Positions 29,012-38,567 of a stretch of DNA of 47,516 bases are shown here, in pieces (the stretch's first letter is position 1; the number at the start of each line of letters is the position of its first letter). The stretch covers positions 1 to 47,516 of the IMG/VR virus record IMGVR_UViG_3300033182_000473; one strand, written 5' to 3'. Under the pieces are notes generated by a model that saw only the letters and a program-made list of their open reading frames with translations, was not told the origin of the DNA and made no database searches. Position numbers and translations under genes: made by a program. This stretch comes from a virus.

Positions 29012-32000
29012 CTAATCATACATAACAAATTGTATCCACGCATGGGTAGTTGTACCGAAGCCACCCCTACTTGCACCTGTTTCTGCTTCACGCAGTCTTA
29101 ATTTAACTTCTAGTGTGCTACCTCCGTTAAATAATGTAGGCGAACCGCTAGAACCACCTGCTGGTATTTCTCTGTAACCCATTGATGTTTCCATTGGTAC
29201 TATGTTGTATTTGTTGTTTGTATAATCGTAGCCATAAAACATTATTGAACCTGGTGGCAAATTGTATGTTCCGCTGTCAAACGTAATTGTTACTTCACCA
29301 CCGGATGCACTGTTTACAGTAACACTGCTAATCCCTGACGATAAGTTGCTTGTGCCTGCTAGTGAACCTGAACTTGTGTAGTTAAGTTTAAACCTTTCAA
29401 TAGCGGCACCGCCACCACCTCCACCACCGCCTGAGATAGTGGCTTCAGAAACGCCTGTAATTCTACCTTGTTGGTCAACTGTGATTCTGGCACTCTTGGT
29501 TGCACTACCATATGTGCCGGGTGAAACAGTTGTGTTAGCAAGTGCGATTGTATTTGCAGTATTATCAACTGTGATACCAGTACTGCCTGTATATGTTGTG
29601 CCACTACCACCGCTTGACTGTGCAACCCACGCATAATCTGAGCCGTTCCAACTTAGTACTTGGTTGTTTGTGGCACTGCCTGTATTTAAATGCGTATCTA
29701 CATCTGAATCTGTATAACTACTGCCACCTCCAGCAAAACTACTTAAATCAACACTGCTACCTGACCCTGAAATAGTTAATGTATTGCCTGACAAGCTCAG
29801 TGTTTGTGCATCTGTGTTAGTATCAACAGATCCTAATAATGTGGTTAAATCTACTGTGCTACCGCTACCACTAATTGTGATCACGTTGCCTGCTAAACTT
29901 AATGTCTGATCAACTGCACCGTCTGCACCACGTACATTACCAGCATCAACTGTGCTGGCATCACTTAATGTGAGTATTAAGTTACCCGAACCATTTACAC
30001 TTGCTGAACTTACACTAACACCGTCAGCACCGTCAGCACCGTCAGCACCGTCAGCACCGTCTAAACCATTAGAGCCGTTATTACCTGCTGGACCCTGAGG
30101 ACCAACGTTACCCTGTGGCCCTGTAATATCGCCTAAATTTTGTACACTGGTATTGCTGTAAGTTAATATAAGTTCGCCACCGCTTACAGTTGCGTTTGTT
30201 ATTCCGTTACCAGTAGCACCTGTAGGTCCTGTAGCACCAGTAGCACCTTGTGGTCCTTGAATATTTCCAACATCGGTAGTTGATGTATTACTAAAACTTA
30301 CTGTTAAATTATTGCCTACTAGTTGAACACTCGAAATGCTGATACCATCAACACCAGCATTACCTTGAGGACCTTGCGGCCCAGTGGCGCCTGTTGCTCC
30401 TACATTACCCTGAGGACCTTGTGCGCCTACCCCCGATAAATCTACTGTCGTACCATCAAAAGTTAAATCACTGCCTGTTAAACTTATTGTTGGATCGTTT
30501 GTTAAATCGTTAAAGTCGCCACTAGTAGCAACTGTTGCTAAATCTGCAGAGTTTGCTTTTGTGGCTAAATTGTTTGTTACTGTTGTTGCAAAGTTAGGAT
30601 CATCGCCTAATGCCGCCGCTAATTCGTTTAATGTATCTAATGTACTTGGTGCACTGTCAGTGATTGCCGCAACGATTGTTGACTGTGTTGCATAACCTTG
30701 TGCTGTTAAATAAGTTTGTACATCAGAATTACCATATGCACTTGCTACGGTGCCTGGTTTCCATGTGCTGTTAATGTTATCCCAAATAAGTGCTTGGCCA
30801 TCACTCGGTGCTGTAGAACTCACATCACCTAAGTCTGAAATTGTATTACTAGAAAGATCAGCAATGCCTCCTGAGCCGTTACTTGCAAAACTGCTAAGGT
30901 CAACACTATTGCCGCCCGATATACTTAATGTATTACCTGCAAGTGTAAGTGTTTGGGCATCAACATCTAATACACTTAGATCTATTGTGTTTCCGTTTGA
31001 AATACTTAATTGATTTGTTCCTGCATTCCAACTTAACGTTTGGTATATGCCTGATCCTGCACCACTGTCATTTTCAACACTAACATTTGTAATACGACCT
31101 AATGCATCTACTGTGATTACAGGATAAACAAGAGCATTACCGTATGTTCCTGGTTGAACTCCAGTTTGTTCCATATTGATTGTTACAGCACCACTTTCAG
31201 CGTCTCCGCTTAAACCTGCGCCAGCATATACTGCTGTGATGTCTCCACTGTTATTAGTGTAACCGTAACTTAAAATCTTATCTTCTATTGCTTTTGCAGT
31301 CATTAAGACTGTGTCGCTATTCGTAAATGCTTCTGAACTTGTTTGCAATGATGCTGGTGCTAATTCGCTAGTTGTTATTCCGCTTACATTTAATGTAACA
31401 TCGCCACTTGCTCCACCACCTGTTAAGCCAGTACCAGCAGTAATACTTGTAATATCACCTTGGGGTATAGCGACTTCGCTTACTGATGTTATTCTGCCTT
31501 TTGCATCTACTGTAATTCTAGCACTGTTTGTTCCACTGCCATATGTGCCGGCAGTTACACCTGTATCAGGCAGAGTAGTATCTATGCTACCTGCACTCCA
31601 AACACTGCTAGCACCATCCCATCTTAAAAATTGTCCGTCTGTTGGACTTGCATTTATATCTGATAAACTGTTTAACGTTAATGCACTACCAACAGTTCCG
31701 GAATCAATACCAAATGTAATAGTATCAGCATTGGCTGTTGTAGTAATCGTTGTACCGGAACCAGCAACAAAAGTTAAGGTGTCATTTATCTTTTCTGCTG
31801 ATACAGTGGTTTGTCCTGCTATTTGAATATTTTGAAAATTTAATGCACCGCTTGCATTAACATTAGCATTGCCTAATCCTGTACCTTCAACCATTTCAAC
31901 GTTTTGTATACGTCCGTAGGTATCAACTGTAATCTGAGGAATATGTGTAGCATTACCATATACTGCGGCTGTAACACCTGTTGCAACTAAATCGATTGTG

Positions 32001-32524
32001 GCATTTGAATTATTACCTGTACCACCTGTAACACGAATTTGTCCTGCCGTGCCTACAACATTACCTACAAAATCATCCGTGATAGTTGTTGCGGCTTCTG
32101 CAACTATTTGAGTTGGCGTTACGCCTGTTATTTGACCTTTACTGTTTACTGATATTACTGGAACATAACTAGCATTACCATGTGTGCCACTAACATTTGC
32201 AATGTCAGTTAGATAAACACCTGTGCTGTCTGCTGTTAAGCCTGCACCTGCTGTTACATTAAGTGTTAATCCTGTTTTATTAAGACCATTACCTGCACTG
32301 TATACATCTAACGTACCTGGACGCCATTTGTTATCAGCACTAAAAATTAGTGTATCGCCTGCAGATGGACTGTATGCTCCGTCTGCCTGCACATCCTCTA
32401 AGTACCCTAATTGTATATCCCAAAATTGGACACCATTGCCAGCAGAGTTTACTCTTAGAAACTTATTAGCACTAAGACTATAACTACTCGGGGTATCATT
32501 TAATTCGATTATGGTATTTGCCAT
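29012..32524 (-). CDS. Tail-fibre protein with collagen-like segments
   Basis: This encodes 1170 residues. Repeats of the VTAGTYGSGTNSARITVDAK GRIT type are shared with the 1192-residue fibre. Long collagen-like Gly-X-Y stretches occur in the middle (GPQGNVGATGATGPQGPQG; GADGADGADGADG). The C-terminal ~130 residues follow a poly-Gly hinge and form a separate domain ending HAWIQFVMYD, plausibly a receptor-binding tip. The N-terminal MANTIIELNDTPSSYSLSAN would attach to the tail. It has its own late promoter. Confidence 0.8.
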   Translation of the reverse strand: MANTIIELNDTPSSYSLSANKFLRVNSAGNGVQFWDIQLGYLEDVQADGAYSPSAGDTLIFSADNKWRPGTLDVYSAGNGLNKTGLTLNVTAGAGLTADSTGVYLTDIANVSGTHGNASYVPVISVNSKGQITGVTPTQIVAEAATTITDDFVGNVVGTAGQIRVTGGTGNNSNATIDLVATGVTAAVYGNATHIPQITVDTYGRIQNVEMVEGTGLGNANVNASGALNFQNIQIAGQTTVSAEKINDTLTFVAGSGTTITTTANADTITFGIDSGTVGSALTLNSLSDINASPTDGQFLRWDGASSVWSAGSIDTTLPDTGVTAGTYGSGTNSARITVDAKGRITSVSEVAIPQGDITSITAGTGLTGGGASGDVTLNVSGITTSELAPASLQTSSEAFTNSDTVLMTAKAIEDKILSYGYTNNSGDITAVYAGAGLSGDAESGAVTINMEQTGVQPGTYGNALVYPVITVDALGRITNVSVENDSGAGSGIYQTLSWNAGTNQLSISNGNTIDLSVLDVDAQTLTLAGNTLSISGGNSVDLSSFASNGSGGIADLSSNTISDLGDVSSTAPSDGQALIWDNINSTWKPGTVASAYGNSDVQTYLTAQGYATQSTIVAAITDSAPSTLDTLNELAAALGDDPNFATTVTNNLATKANSADLATVATSGDFNDLTNDPTISLTGSDLTFDGTTVDLSGVGAQGPQGNVGATGATGPQGPQGNAGVDGISISSVQLVGNNLTVSFSNTSTTDVGNIQGPQGATGATGPTGATGNGITNATVSGGELILTYSNTSVQNLGDITGPQGNVGPQGPAGNNGSNGLDGADGADGADGADGVSVSSASVNGSGNLILTLSDASTVDAGNVRGADGAVDQTLSLAGNVITISGSGSTVDLTTLLGSVDTNTDAQTLSLSGNTLTISGSGSSVDLSSFAGGGSSYTDSDVDTHLNTGSATNNQVLSWNGSDYAWVAQSSGGSGTTYTGSTGITVDNTANTIALANTTVSPGTYGSATKSARITVDQQGRITGVSEATISGGGGGGGGAAIERFKLNYTSSGSLAGTSNLSSGISSVTVNSASGGEVTITFDSGTYNLPPGSIMFYGYDYTNNKYNIVPMETSMGYREIPAGGSSGSPTLFNGGSTLEVKLRLREAETGASRGGFGTTTHAWIQFVMYD
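30021..30061 (-). repeat. Tandem 9-bp repeats coding collagen-like GAD
   Basis: The unit CCGTCAGCA repeats four times plus a partial copy. On the coding strand it gives Gly-Ala-Asp triplets, part of the collagen-like stem. Copy-number change would preserve frame. Confidence 0.9.
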
Positions 32525-32560
32525 TAATAATCCTATCAGTTTTAAACAGTGTTACAACAC

Positions 32561-32568
32561 TATTTATC
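32561..32568 (-). promoter_or_regulatory. Late promoter box GATAAATA
   Basis: GATAAATAGT on the minus strand lies 36 nt upstream of the 1170-residue fibre ATG (32524), in the short gap after the upstream gene. Confidence 0.65.
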
Positions 32569-32571
32569 ACT

Positions 32572-32985
32572 TTATGCTGATAGAATTACTCTGCTGATGC
32601 TACCATATGAAGAATCGTAGGATTCGCCGTCACCCACATGCTCTCTATCCATGTAGACTCTGACCCACGCAAAATTACCTTGAAATGTGTATGCTTCAGA
32701 ACCGTCTGCAGGGTTATCGGCATTAAACTGAACGTAGCCTAAATCGTTAAACCTCTTACCTGCTGTTGTGCTGGGCACTACATCAAACCAATCTGATGAA
32801 CCCGGCTCTGTCATTAACGAACACTGTATTCTTAATCTACCAACAAACTGATTATAAGACACTTGAAGTGTGTGCAAGCCGTCTGTATAACCGTAGTAAG
32901 AATCGCCTTTCACCTCGGTACTGTACTGGTTCATTTCAGTGCCAGTGCCCGAAAGTAATACTGCATATTTACGATTAAGTGGCAT
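32572..32985 (-). CDS. Probable small virion protein
   Basis: This encodes 137 residues, beta-rich with many aromatic residues (HTLQVSYNQFVGRLRIQCSL; AYTFQGNFAWVRVYMDRE). No catalytic motif. It is preceded by a late promoter and AGAGG, and followed by the fibre gene, so a structural role (decoration or fibre-base) is likely. The strand order is that of a compact beta-sandwich; this is inference. Confidence 0.6.
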   Translation of the reverse strand: MPLNRKYAVLLSGTGTEMNQYSTEVKGDSYYGYTDGLHTLQVSYNQFVGRLRIQCSLMTEPGSSDWFDVVPSTTAGKRFNDLGYVQFNADNPADGSEAYTFQGNFAWVRVYMDREHVGDGESYDSSYGSISRVILSA

Positions 32986-33008
32986 ATTTTTCCTCTAAGT
33001 AATAATAC

Positions 33009-33016
33009 TATTTATC
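33009..33016 (-). promoter_or_regulatory. Late promoter box GATAAATA
   Basis: GATAAATAGT follows directly on the lysozyme stop codon and lies 23 nt before ATG 32985. Confidence 0.65.
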
Positions 33017-33018
33017 AC

Positions 33019-33483
33019 TTAAACAGATTCTAATCTTTTCATCAGTCTTTCAGCACGTTTTGTAACTTGACGATACCACTTAGAATCTCTACCTTCCACT
33101 GCGGCACGTTTCCAATCTTGTTCTTCTAATGCTTTTCGAAAGTTTTTAAATCCGCCTAATCTTGTACGACCCATATTGAACATCATGTTTACAAGTACTT
33201 CTTGTACTTCTCCGGGCCATTCATTAAACTGATCTCCGTATAGAGCAACACACTCACTAATTGCGGTGTCAAGGTCACGTTCAAAGACTTCTGCCACTCT
33301 TTGCTCAGATACGGGAGTTCCAACCGGTTGACCATGTTCTGGATCCCCTTCAATGACCAAATGTCCGACTCCGAATGTTGGCAAGCCAAGGTGGTCGAGG
33401 TAAACTTCATTTACTACACCTTCGTCGATCTTTAATTGTTCAAATACTGCTTCTCTATCCAATTTATCTTTTTTAAAAAACAT
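33019..33483 (-). CDS. T4-type lysozyme (GH24 endolysin)
   Basis: This 154-residue muramidase cleaves the MurNAc-GlcNAc bond of peptidoglycan. The catalytic start LKIDEGVVNEVYLDHLGLPT holds the Glu-Asp-Thr triad in the T4 lysozyme order, followed by FGVGH. The C-terminal NMMFNMGRTRLGGFKNFRKA and DSKWYRQVTKRAERL match the helical lobe. Length is near T4 lysozyme (164 aa). No signal peptide, so it needs a holin, none of which is certain here. It could alternatively be a baseplate-associated lysozyme. Confidence 0.88.
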   Translation of the reverse strand: MFFKKDKLDREAVFEQLKIDEGVVNEVYLDHLGLPTFGVGHLVIEGDPEHGQPVGTPVSEQRVAEVFERDLDTAISECVALYGDQFNEWPGEVQEVLVNMMFNMGRTRLGGFKNFRKALEEQDWKRAAVEGRDSKWYRQVTKRAERLMKRLESV

Positions 33484-33484
33484 T

Positions 33485-34174
33485 TTATCTCTCTAAGTTT
33501 TTATATACTATTACTTTATATTTGTCACGCACAAATTGTTTATAATTTAAAAGTAACATAGTTAATACATGCTCATAATCATACTCTTTTAAATAGAGAT
33601 AATTGTGATACATGCGTTTTTGCTTACGTGGCTTCTCATGCCACTTATAGTCCGATGTTTGTGCTGATATTAATTTATCTATATCACAAAACACATTACC
33701 ACTACTTGTATTTATATCATGAATAGAATAAAACTTACTAAAGTCAATTTTATAATGATATTTGTTATAATATAGTTTGTCTCTCAACTCTTCTTGATAC
33801 AATAAATCTTGTGTTTCTCCTAGGAGCACAGAAATATGGTTGTCGCTTACAGGACCTCTAACTTGTACGACATGATCATGCCAAGCAGTTACAAATTCTT
33901 TTAACGAATCAAAGTCTTGAAAGTAAAATGATCTACCTTTATTACTCCAGTAGTGTCTCCATTTTGTAACGATATTGTTACATATCCACATGCTTATTTC
34001 ATCGTGCAATTCAATGTCATGATAAATGTAGGCGCCATCAACTGTTGCTTTATAAAGATATTCATCAAAGTAAATTCTATTACTAGGTTTGATAGGTACG
34101 TTTAAGTCCCTACCGTCTAGAAGAACAATACTATTCCTGTTCAGCAACTGCAAGTTCAAACAGATACTCCTCAT
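33485..34174 (-). CDS. Unknown protein next to the ClpA-like gene
   Basis: This encodes up to 229 residues rich in Tyr, His and Lys (HDIELHDEISMWICNNIVTK; KIDFSKFYSIHDINTSSGN). The start is uncertain. ATG 34174 has no SD, whereas TTG 34159 follows AGGAG at 7 nt; both lie inside the end of the ClpA-like gene. No recognised domain. It lies between the unfoldase and lysozyme genes. Confidence 0.55.
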   Translation of the reverse strand: MRSICLNLQLLNRNSIVLLDGRDLNVPIKPSNRIYFDEYLYKATVDGAYIYHDIELHDEISMWICNNIVTKWRHYWSNKGRSFYFQDFDSLKEFVTAWHDHVVQVRGPVSDNHISVLLGETQDLLYQEELRDKLYYNKYHYKIDFSKFYSIHDINTSSGNVFCDIDKLISAQTSDYKWHEKPRKQKRMYHNYLYLKEYDYEHVLTMLLLNYKQFVRDKYKVIVYKNLER

Positions 34175-36335
34175 TAAAATCTATAACAATCTTAGTATTC
34201 TGTAGATCATCGAATAATATTTTTCTACTTAGAGGCTTTTTAATGCTTTCTTCAAACACTCTTTTTAGTGGCCTTGCACCCATGCTAGGTTGATAGCCAT
34301 CTTCTGCAAGTTGCTGTCGAGCTTTATCAGTAAGTTCGATTACATTGTACGATTCGTTTTCAGTTAACAGTTTGTTAGTTTCCTGAACTAACCTATCCAC
34401 AATCAACAACATAAGTTCTTGTGATAATTTGTTAAATTTAACCACAGCATCAAGCCTGTTTCTAAATTCTGGTGTAAAGAACCTTTCAATTGCTTTTTCT
34501 ACTTCTTTAGTTTTTGCTTGATCTCCAAACCCGATCTTAAGAGTTTCACTGTCAGCGGCACCCAAGTTAGAAGTCATCAGCAACACAACATTACTAAAGT
34601 CTACAACTTTTCCTGTTGCACCAGTTAATTTACCATCGTCCATAATTTGCAACAATACGTTTAATACTTCTGGTGCGGCTTTTTCTACCTCGTCTAGCAA
34701 TAAGATACAGTTAGGATTTTCTTCTACTTCAGCAAGTAATTGTCCTTGGCCCATCTTGCCTTCTGCATGGCCAACATAGCCTGGAGGAGCACCAATCAAT
34801 TTGCTCACACTGTGTCTTTCCATATACTCCGACATGTCGAACTTGATCAGTTTACTTTCCATGTTGCTGGCTAATGCTCTAGCAGTTTCAGTTTTACCTG
34901 TACCTGTTGGGCCTACGAAAAGAAATGTACCGATAGGTTTATTCTTTTCTCGTAGTCCTGCTTTAGCAACTAGTATGCTTTCTACAATACGATCTACTGC
35001 TTCATCTTGGCCGTATACCTGCTTTTTAATTCTTGCATCTAAATTTTGATATCCATCTTTCTTTTCAACGTCTACTAAATTAGCATTTACTTTAGAAATT
35101 TTACTTACAATCTGAATAACATCAGATAGTTGTACATCTTTGTTGCCTGCTAATTTTACTTTAGCACCAACAGCATCCACAACATCTAATGCTTTATCAG
35201 GAAAGTATTTGTTTTTAATATATCTATCAGTGAGATCTACAATCTTATCTAAGATCTCATCAGTGTATGACACAACATGAAACTTTTCGTAATACTCTTT
35301 TAAACCTCTACAAATTTCTTTTGTGTCCTCTACGCTGGTTTGCTGGATATCTAACCTAGCAAATCTACGCATCAATGCTCTGTCTTTTTCGAAACTGTTA
35401 GCAAACTCATCCGGTGTGGTTGCGCCGATTGTGAGCAGTTTACCTTTACCCAGTACTGGTTTGATCATGTTAGCAACATCAACTGCGCCACCACCTGTAC
35501 TTCCAGCACCCATAATCATATGAATTTCATCGATGAACAAAATAGTATTTGGATTATCGCTAAGTACCTCGAGTACCATTTTGAGACGCTCTTCAAAGTC
35601 ACCTCTATATCGTGTACCTGCTAATAAATCTCCAACACTTAAACTGTAAACAACTTTGTTACGCAACATAGGTGGTACTTGCTCGTCAACAATTCTTTTA
35701 GCAAGGCCTTCAGCAATAGCAGTTTTACCTACGCCTGGTTCCCCTACAATAACCACATTATTCTTTTTGCGTCTTGCAAGGATATGCACAAGGTCATCTA
35801 CTTCTTGCTCTCTACCAATCAGTGGATCAATCTTATGTTTTAATGCTTCTTCATTTAGATTAGTAGTGTACTCCTCAATTAGTTCTGCACTTTTTGCAGT
35901 CCTAAACTTTTGGTCAATATGATCAACGATCATGTTTCTGTCTAAGCCATTCATTTCACAGTAATATTTGGCATAGCTCTCATCTTCTGAAAGAATGCTT
36001 ACAAACAAATCAAGCGGCTGTATTTCATCTCTACCACTAAAAATAACTTGTGCGAGAGCACGTTGTATAATACGGTCAACAGATTGTGTTTTCTTAGGGG
36101 CACCTTTTAATCCGTTAGCAGAAAATAGGCCGTTAAAATCATTGTTTTCTAAAAAGTCGTTGAGATCTTTTTCAATCCTGTCGCCGTCTATTTGCAAATC
36201 AGCCAACACTTTTTTAATCTTATTAGACTCTAGCAAACAAACAGTAAGATGTTCCACAGTCATATATTCATGCTGTAATGTTTCTGCTTTTAGTACAGCA
36301 TTTTGAATAATTGTATCTATGTGTTTACTTTCCAT
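34131..36335 (-). CDS. clpA: ClpA-like AAA+ protein unfoldase
   Basis: This encodes 734 residues: an N-terminal Clp domain ([14 protein letters not shown]), D1 Walker A GEPGVGKT (198-205) with Walker [14 protein letters not shown], and D2 Walker A GPTGTGKT (475-482) with [11 protein letters not shown]. There is no ClpB middle coiled coil, so it is of ClpA/ClpC type. D2 contains IGF at 601-603, just before [10 protein letters not shown], the position of the ClpP-docking IGL/IGF loop. It may redirect host ClpP or act alone as a chaperone. It overlaps dnaJ by 11 nt. Confidence 0.88.
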   Translation of the reverse strand: MESKHIDTIIQNAVLKAETLQHEYMTVEHLTVCLLESNKIKKVLADLQIDGDRIEKDLNDFLENNDFNGLFSANGLKGAPKKTQSVDRIIQRALAQVIFSGRDEIQPLDLFVSILSEDESYAKYYCEMNGLDRNMIVDHIDQKFRTAKSAELIEEYTTNLNEEALKHKIDPLIGREQEVDDLVHILARRKKNNVVIVGEPGVGKTAIAEGLAKRIVDEQVPPMLRNKVVYSLSVGDLLAGTRYRGDFEERLKMVLEVLSDNPNTILFIDEIHMIMGAGSTGGGAVDVANMIKPVLGKGKLLTIGATTPDEFANSFEKDRALMRRFARLDIQQTSVEDTKEICRGLKEYYEKFHVVSYTDEILDKIVDLTDRYIKNKYFPDKALDVVDAVGAKVKLAGNKDVQLSDVIQIVSKISKVNANLVDVEKKDGYQNLDARIKKQVYGQDEAVDRIVESILVAKAGLREKNKPIGTFLFVGPTGTGKTETARALASNMESKLIKFDMSEYMERHSVSKLIGAPPGYVGHAEGKMGQGQLLAEVEENPNCILLLDEVEKAAPEVLNVLLQIMDDGKLTGATGKVVDFSNVVLLMTSNLGAADSETLKIGFGDQAKTKEVEKAIERFFTPEFRNRLDAVVKFNKLSQELMLLIVDRLVQETNKLLTENESYNVIELTDKARQQLAEDGYQPSMGARPLKRVFEESIKKPLSRKILFDDLQNTKIVIDFNEEYLFELAVAEQE

Positions 36336-37152
36336 TATTACCTCGTTTCTCTCTAATTGTATTTAAAACTTTAATTATTTCTTCATCATGTATAGTGGGC
36401 ACTTCGATATGTGCAATAGCAATTAAGTCTCCCGCCATCGATGTATTTGGATTAGGGAACCCTAAGCCTCTCATTTTTATTTTTTGATTTTGTTGGCACC
36501 CTGCAGGAACTTTTACTCTATACTGCTTACCATTAATGTGTTCTATTGTTACTTCAGTTCCCGTTACAGCATCTAGTGCATCTACACCTATGCGTACATA
36601 TAAATTGTTTCCTTCTTTATTCCACTCAGGAGGGAAATCTAATCTAACTTGAATCATTAGATCGCCTGGGGGTAGTTGTTGAAAACGTTGATATCCCTTA
36701 CCGGGTATTCTATAAGTATCGCCATCTCCTGTGCCTGCAGGAACTTTAAAATTTACTGCGCCACTAGGAGTGTTTATAATATATTCGTTACCAAAATATG
36801 CATCTCGAAGAGATATAGTTATGCTGACACGTTGATCTGGATTTCTTACAGGGTGTTGGCGTTGTCCAAATATATCTCCAAATATATCAGCAAAGGGACT
36901 ACCCTGACCAGAAAATGGATCACCACCTTGTCTAAAATTAAATTCAAAGCCTTCGCCAAATGGACTTGGATTATCATACTGAGCACGTTTTTGTGGATCA
37001 CTTAAGGTTTCGTATGCTTCTTGAACTTTTTTAAACTGTGCTTCGTCGCCTCCCTTGTCAGGGTGATGCTTGCCTGCTAATTTTCTATAGGCTTTTTTAA
37101 TTTCAGAGGCGTCAGCATCCCGGCTTACGCCCAAAGTTTCATAGTGATCCAT
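36325..37152 (-). CDS. dnaJ: DnaJ-type J-domain co-chaperone
   Basis: This 275-residue class II (CbpA-like) Hsp40 has the J-domain [20 protein letters not shown] with the HPD motif ([10 protein letters not shown]), a G/F-rich linker ([20 protein letters not shown]) and two C-terminal substrate-binding domains ([40 protein letters not shown]). The class I zinc finger is absent. It would stimulate host DnaK. Its early promoter -10 ends exactly 6 nt before ATG and there is no SD, so the mRNA is predicted leaderless. It is cotranscribed with the ClpA-like gene. Confidence 0.92.
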   Translation of the reverse strand: MDHYETLGVSRDADASEIKKAYRKLAGKHHPDKGGDEAQFKKVQEAYETLSDPQKRAQYDNPSPFGEGFEFNFRQGGDPFSGQGSPFADIFGDIFGQRQHPVRNPDQRVSITISLRDAYFGNEYIINTPSGAVNFKVPAGTGDGDTYRIPGKGYQRFQQLPPGDLMIQVRLDFPPEWNKEGNNLYVRIGVDALDAVTGTEVTIEHINGKQYRVKVPAGCQQNQKIKMRGLGFPNPNTSMAGDLIAIAHIEVPTIHDEEIIKVLNTIREKRGNNGK

Positions 37153-37158
37153 AGTGTA

Positions 37159-37186
37159 ATTATAGCAGGAATCTGCTGTTTGTCAA
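37159..37186 (-). promoter_or_regulatory. Early promoter of dnaJ-clpA, leaderless type
   Basis: The minus strand has TTGACA (37181-37186), 16 nt, then TATAAT (37159-37164). Six bases separate the -10 from ATG 37152, so +1 coincides with the ATG. An inverted repeat AGCAG-GAAT-CTGCT (37164-37177) fills the spacer and could be an operator. Confidence 0.85.
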
Positions 37187-37191
37187 TAAGT

Positions 37192-37422
37192 TTATGAAAG
37201 GTCTTGGATCAGTTTTATAAGATCGCTAACAGTCTCTATACTGTCTATTTCAGTATCATCAATTTCAATTTCAAATTCTGTCTCAATTTCCATTACGATT
37301 TCAACAACGTTTAAACTGTCTGCACCTAAATCTTCAACAATTTTGTGGCTGTCTAAAATTTCAAATCCATGCCGAAGACCTAATGCATGTCTTAGAACTC
37401 CGTGTAATGTATCTTTAATCAT
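37192..37422 (-). CDS. acpP: Acyl carrier protein
   Basis: This 76-residue protein has the acyl carrier fold: an acidic four-helix domain with the phosphopantetheine site LGADSLNVVE (Ser36), the same residue number as in E. coli AcpP, followed by the recognition helix VVEIVMEIETEFEIEIDD. It would need the host holo-ACP synthase. It sits at the end of the late operon after the spanin genes and overlaps the lipoprotein gene by 8 nt. Its role in a phage is unknown; acylation of a lytic or membrane protein, or takeover of host lipid synthesis, are possibilities. Confidence 0.88.
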   Translation of the reverse strand: MIKDTLHGVLRHALGLRHGFEILDSHKIVEDLGADSLNVVEIVMEIETEFEIEIDDTEIDSIETVSDLIKLIQDLS

Positions 37423-38152
37423 TTGTATTTGATAAGCCTGGTATTAATTTTTGTAAACTAAATCCGGAATCCTGCGTTACAGGTTCTTGATATTGAGATT
37501 CGTTATTAGCCTCTTCTTCTGCACGTTGATTATTTTGCCTTTCTGCGTTTTCTTCTAACCAACCGTCTATACCTTTTGGTGCTGTTGCTTCTCTATAGTA
37601 GTAAATTATATCTTTCTGCTGATTGATATATCTTTTTATTTCTTGCAGATTTGCGGCCAATTTTTCATAGCCTACTGGAGTAACTGCGAATACAACAAAC
37701 TCGCCATCTAACATAGTTTCTATTTCCGCTATTTTTTGTTGTAAGTTACCGCATGACTCGATGCCGTTGCCATTCTCGTCAAGTAATTGTGGACGTTCTA
37801 CTCTGTTCCCTGCTTCGTCTCTTTGGACTCTTCTTTTTGTTTCGCCTGTTGCTTCGTCAACATATTCTTCATAAGCAAATCTATCTGTGGTGTAGTACCA
37901 CTTGCCGCCGCTACCCCTAATTGTTTCTTTACCTGTTGCTGGTTTACAAGGTGTGTTAGTTATAACCTTCCAGTCGACATCTGACAGAGCAATTTCTCTT
38001 GGTAAGGGTGGCTGATAAATTTCTACTTCAACAGTTTCTGTGATAACCTTTACAGGAGGTAGAGGTTGATAAGGTTGTTGCATAGTAGAGCAAGCACCTA
38101 ATGTTAAGGCCAAGCCAACTAATGCTAAATTTTTAATCGTCTTGTGGCTCAT
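37415..38152 (-). CDS. Lipoprotein, probable outer-membrane spanin
   Basis: This encodes 245 residues. The signal sequence MSHKTIKNLALVGLALTLGA ends in a lipobox with Cys21 (LGAC). The mature part starts Pro-rich (QQPYQPLPPVKVI), as in o-spanins, then a Cys-containing domain (two more Cys), a helix (NLQQKIAEIETMLDGEFVVF) and a polar tail. The gene directly upstream encodes a membrane-anchored coiled-coil protein with which it would span the periplasm. It is longer than classical Rz1, so the spanin assignment is moderate. Confidence 0.55.
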   Translation of the reverse strand: MSHKTIKNLALVGLALTLGACSTMQQPYQPLPPVKVITETVEVEIYQPPLPREIALSDVDWKVITNTPCKPATGKETIRGSGGKWYYTTDRFAYEEYVDEATGETKRRVQRDEAGNRVERPQLLDENGNGIESCGNLQQKIAEIETMLDGEFVVFAVTPVGYEKLAANLQEIKRYINQQKDIIYYYREATAPKGIDGWLEENAERQNNQRAEEEANNESQYQEPVTQDSGFSLQKLIPGLSNTND

Positions 38153-38567
38153 TGTTTAGTTCCTCTATCTCTCTGCTGTCTGCTTCAACACTATCGAAAA
38201 CTGCTCGAGTAGCATCGTTTGCTTGTCTTTCTATTGTATCTGGTCTCAGTCTTGCAAGTCTAGTAAAGTTATGGTTAGCAAAAATACTCATATATTCTTT
38301 TGCTTGATCTTCCCATTCGCTTGCCGCTGTTGTAAGTTGAGTTATTTGTTCTACTTGTTGTTTTGCTCTGGCTTCCATATTTCTAATGGTTGCTTCGTTT
38401 TGCTCTGCCGCACTTTGTAGAGCAACGTTTTGTTGATTTAAGGTATCAATTTGTCTTTGCTGGACTTCAATTTGTGTTTCTAAACGGTTAACAATCCATA
38501 TATGACTGCCGTACGCCAAACCGCCTAAAAGTAAAATAAGTGGTAATGCTCTTAATATTCCTAACAT
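38133..38567 (-). CDS. Probable inner-membrane spanin (Rz-like)
   Basis: This encodes 144 residues: one N-terminal membrane segment (ALPLILLLGGLAYGSHIWIV), then a long coiled coil (QRQIDTLNQQNVALQSAAEQ to EQITQLTTAASEWEDQAKEY) and a C-terminal segment HNFTRLARLRPDTIERQAND as in Rz-type i-spanins, which disrupt the outer membrane at lysis. It overlaps the lipoprotein gene by 20 nt, the usual spanin-pair arrangement. Confidence 0.6.
   Translation of the reverse strand: MLGILRALPLILLLGGLAYGSHIWIVNRLETQIEVQQRQIDTLNQQNVALQSAAEQNEATIRNMEARAKQQVEQITQLTTAASEWEDQAKEYMSIFANHNFTRLARLRPDTIERQANDATRAVFDSVEADSREIEELNNEPQDD

Noticed and set aside
31311-31826. A 171-codon plus-strand frame within the 1170-residue fibre gene
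   Set aside because: Antisense shadow of the repeat composition, with no ribosome binding site and low-complexity product.
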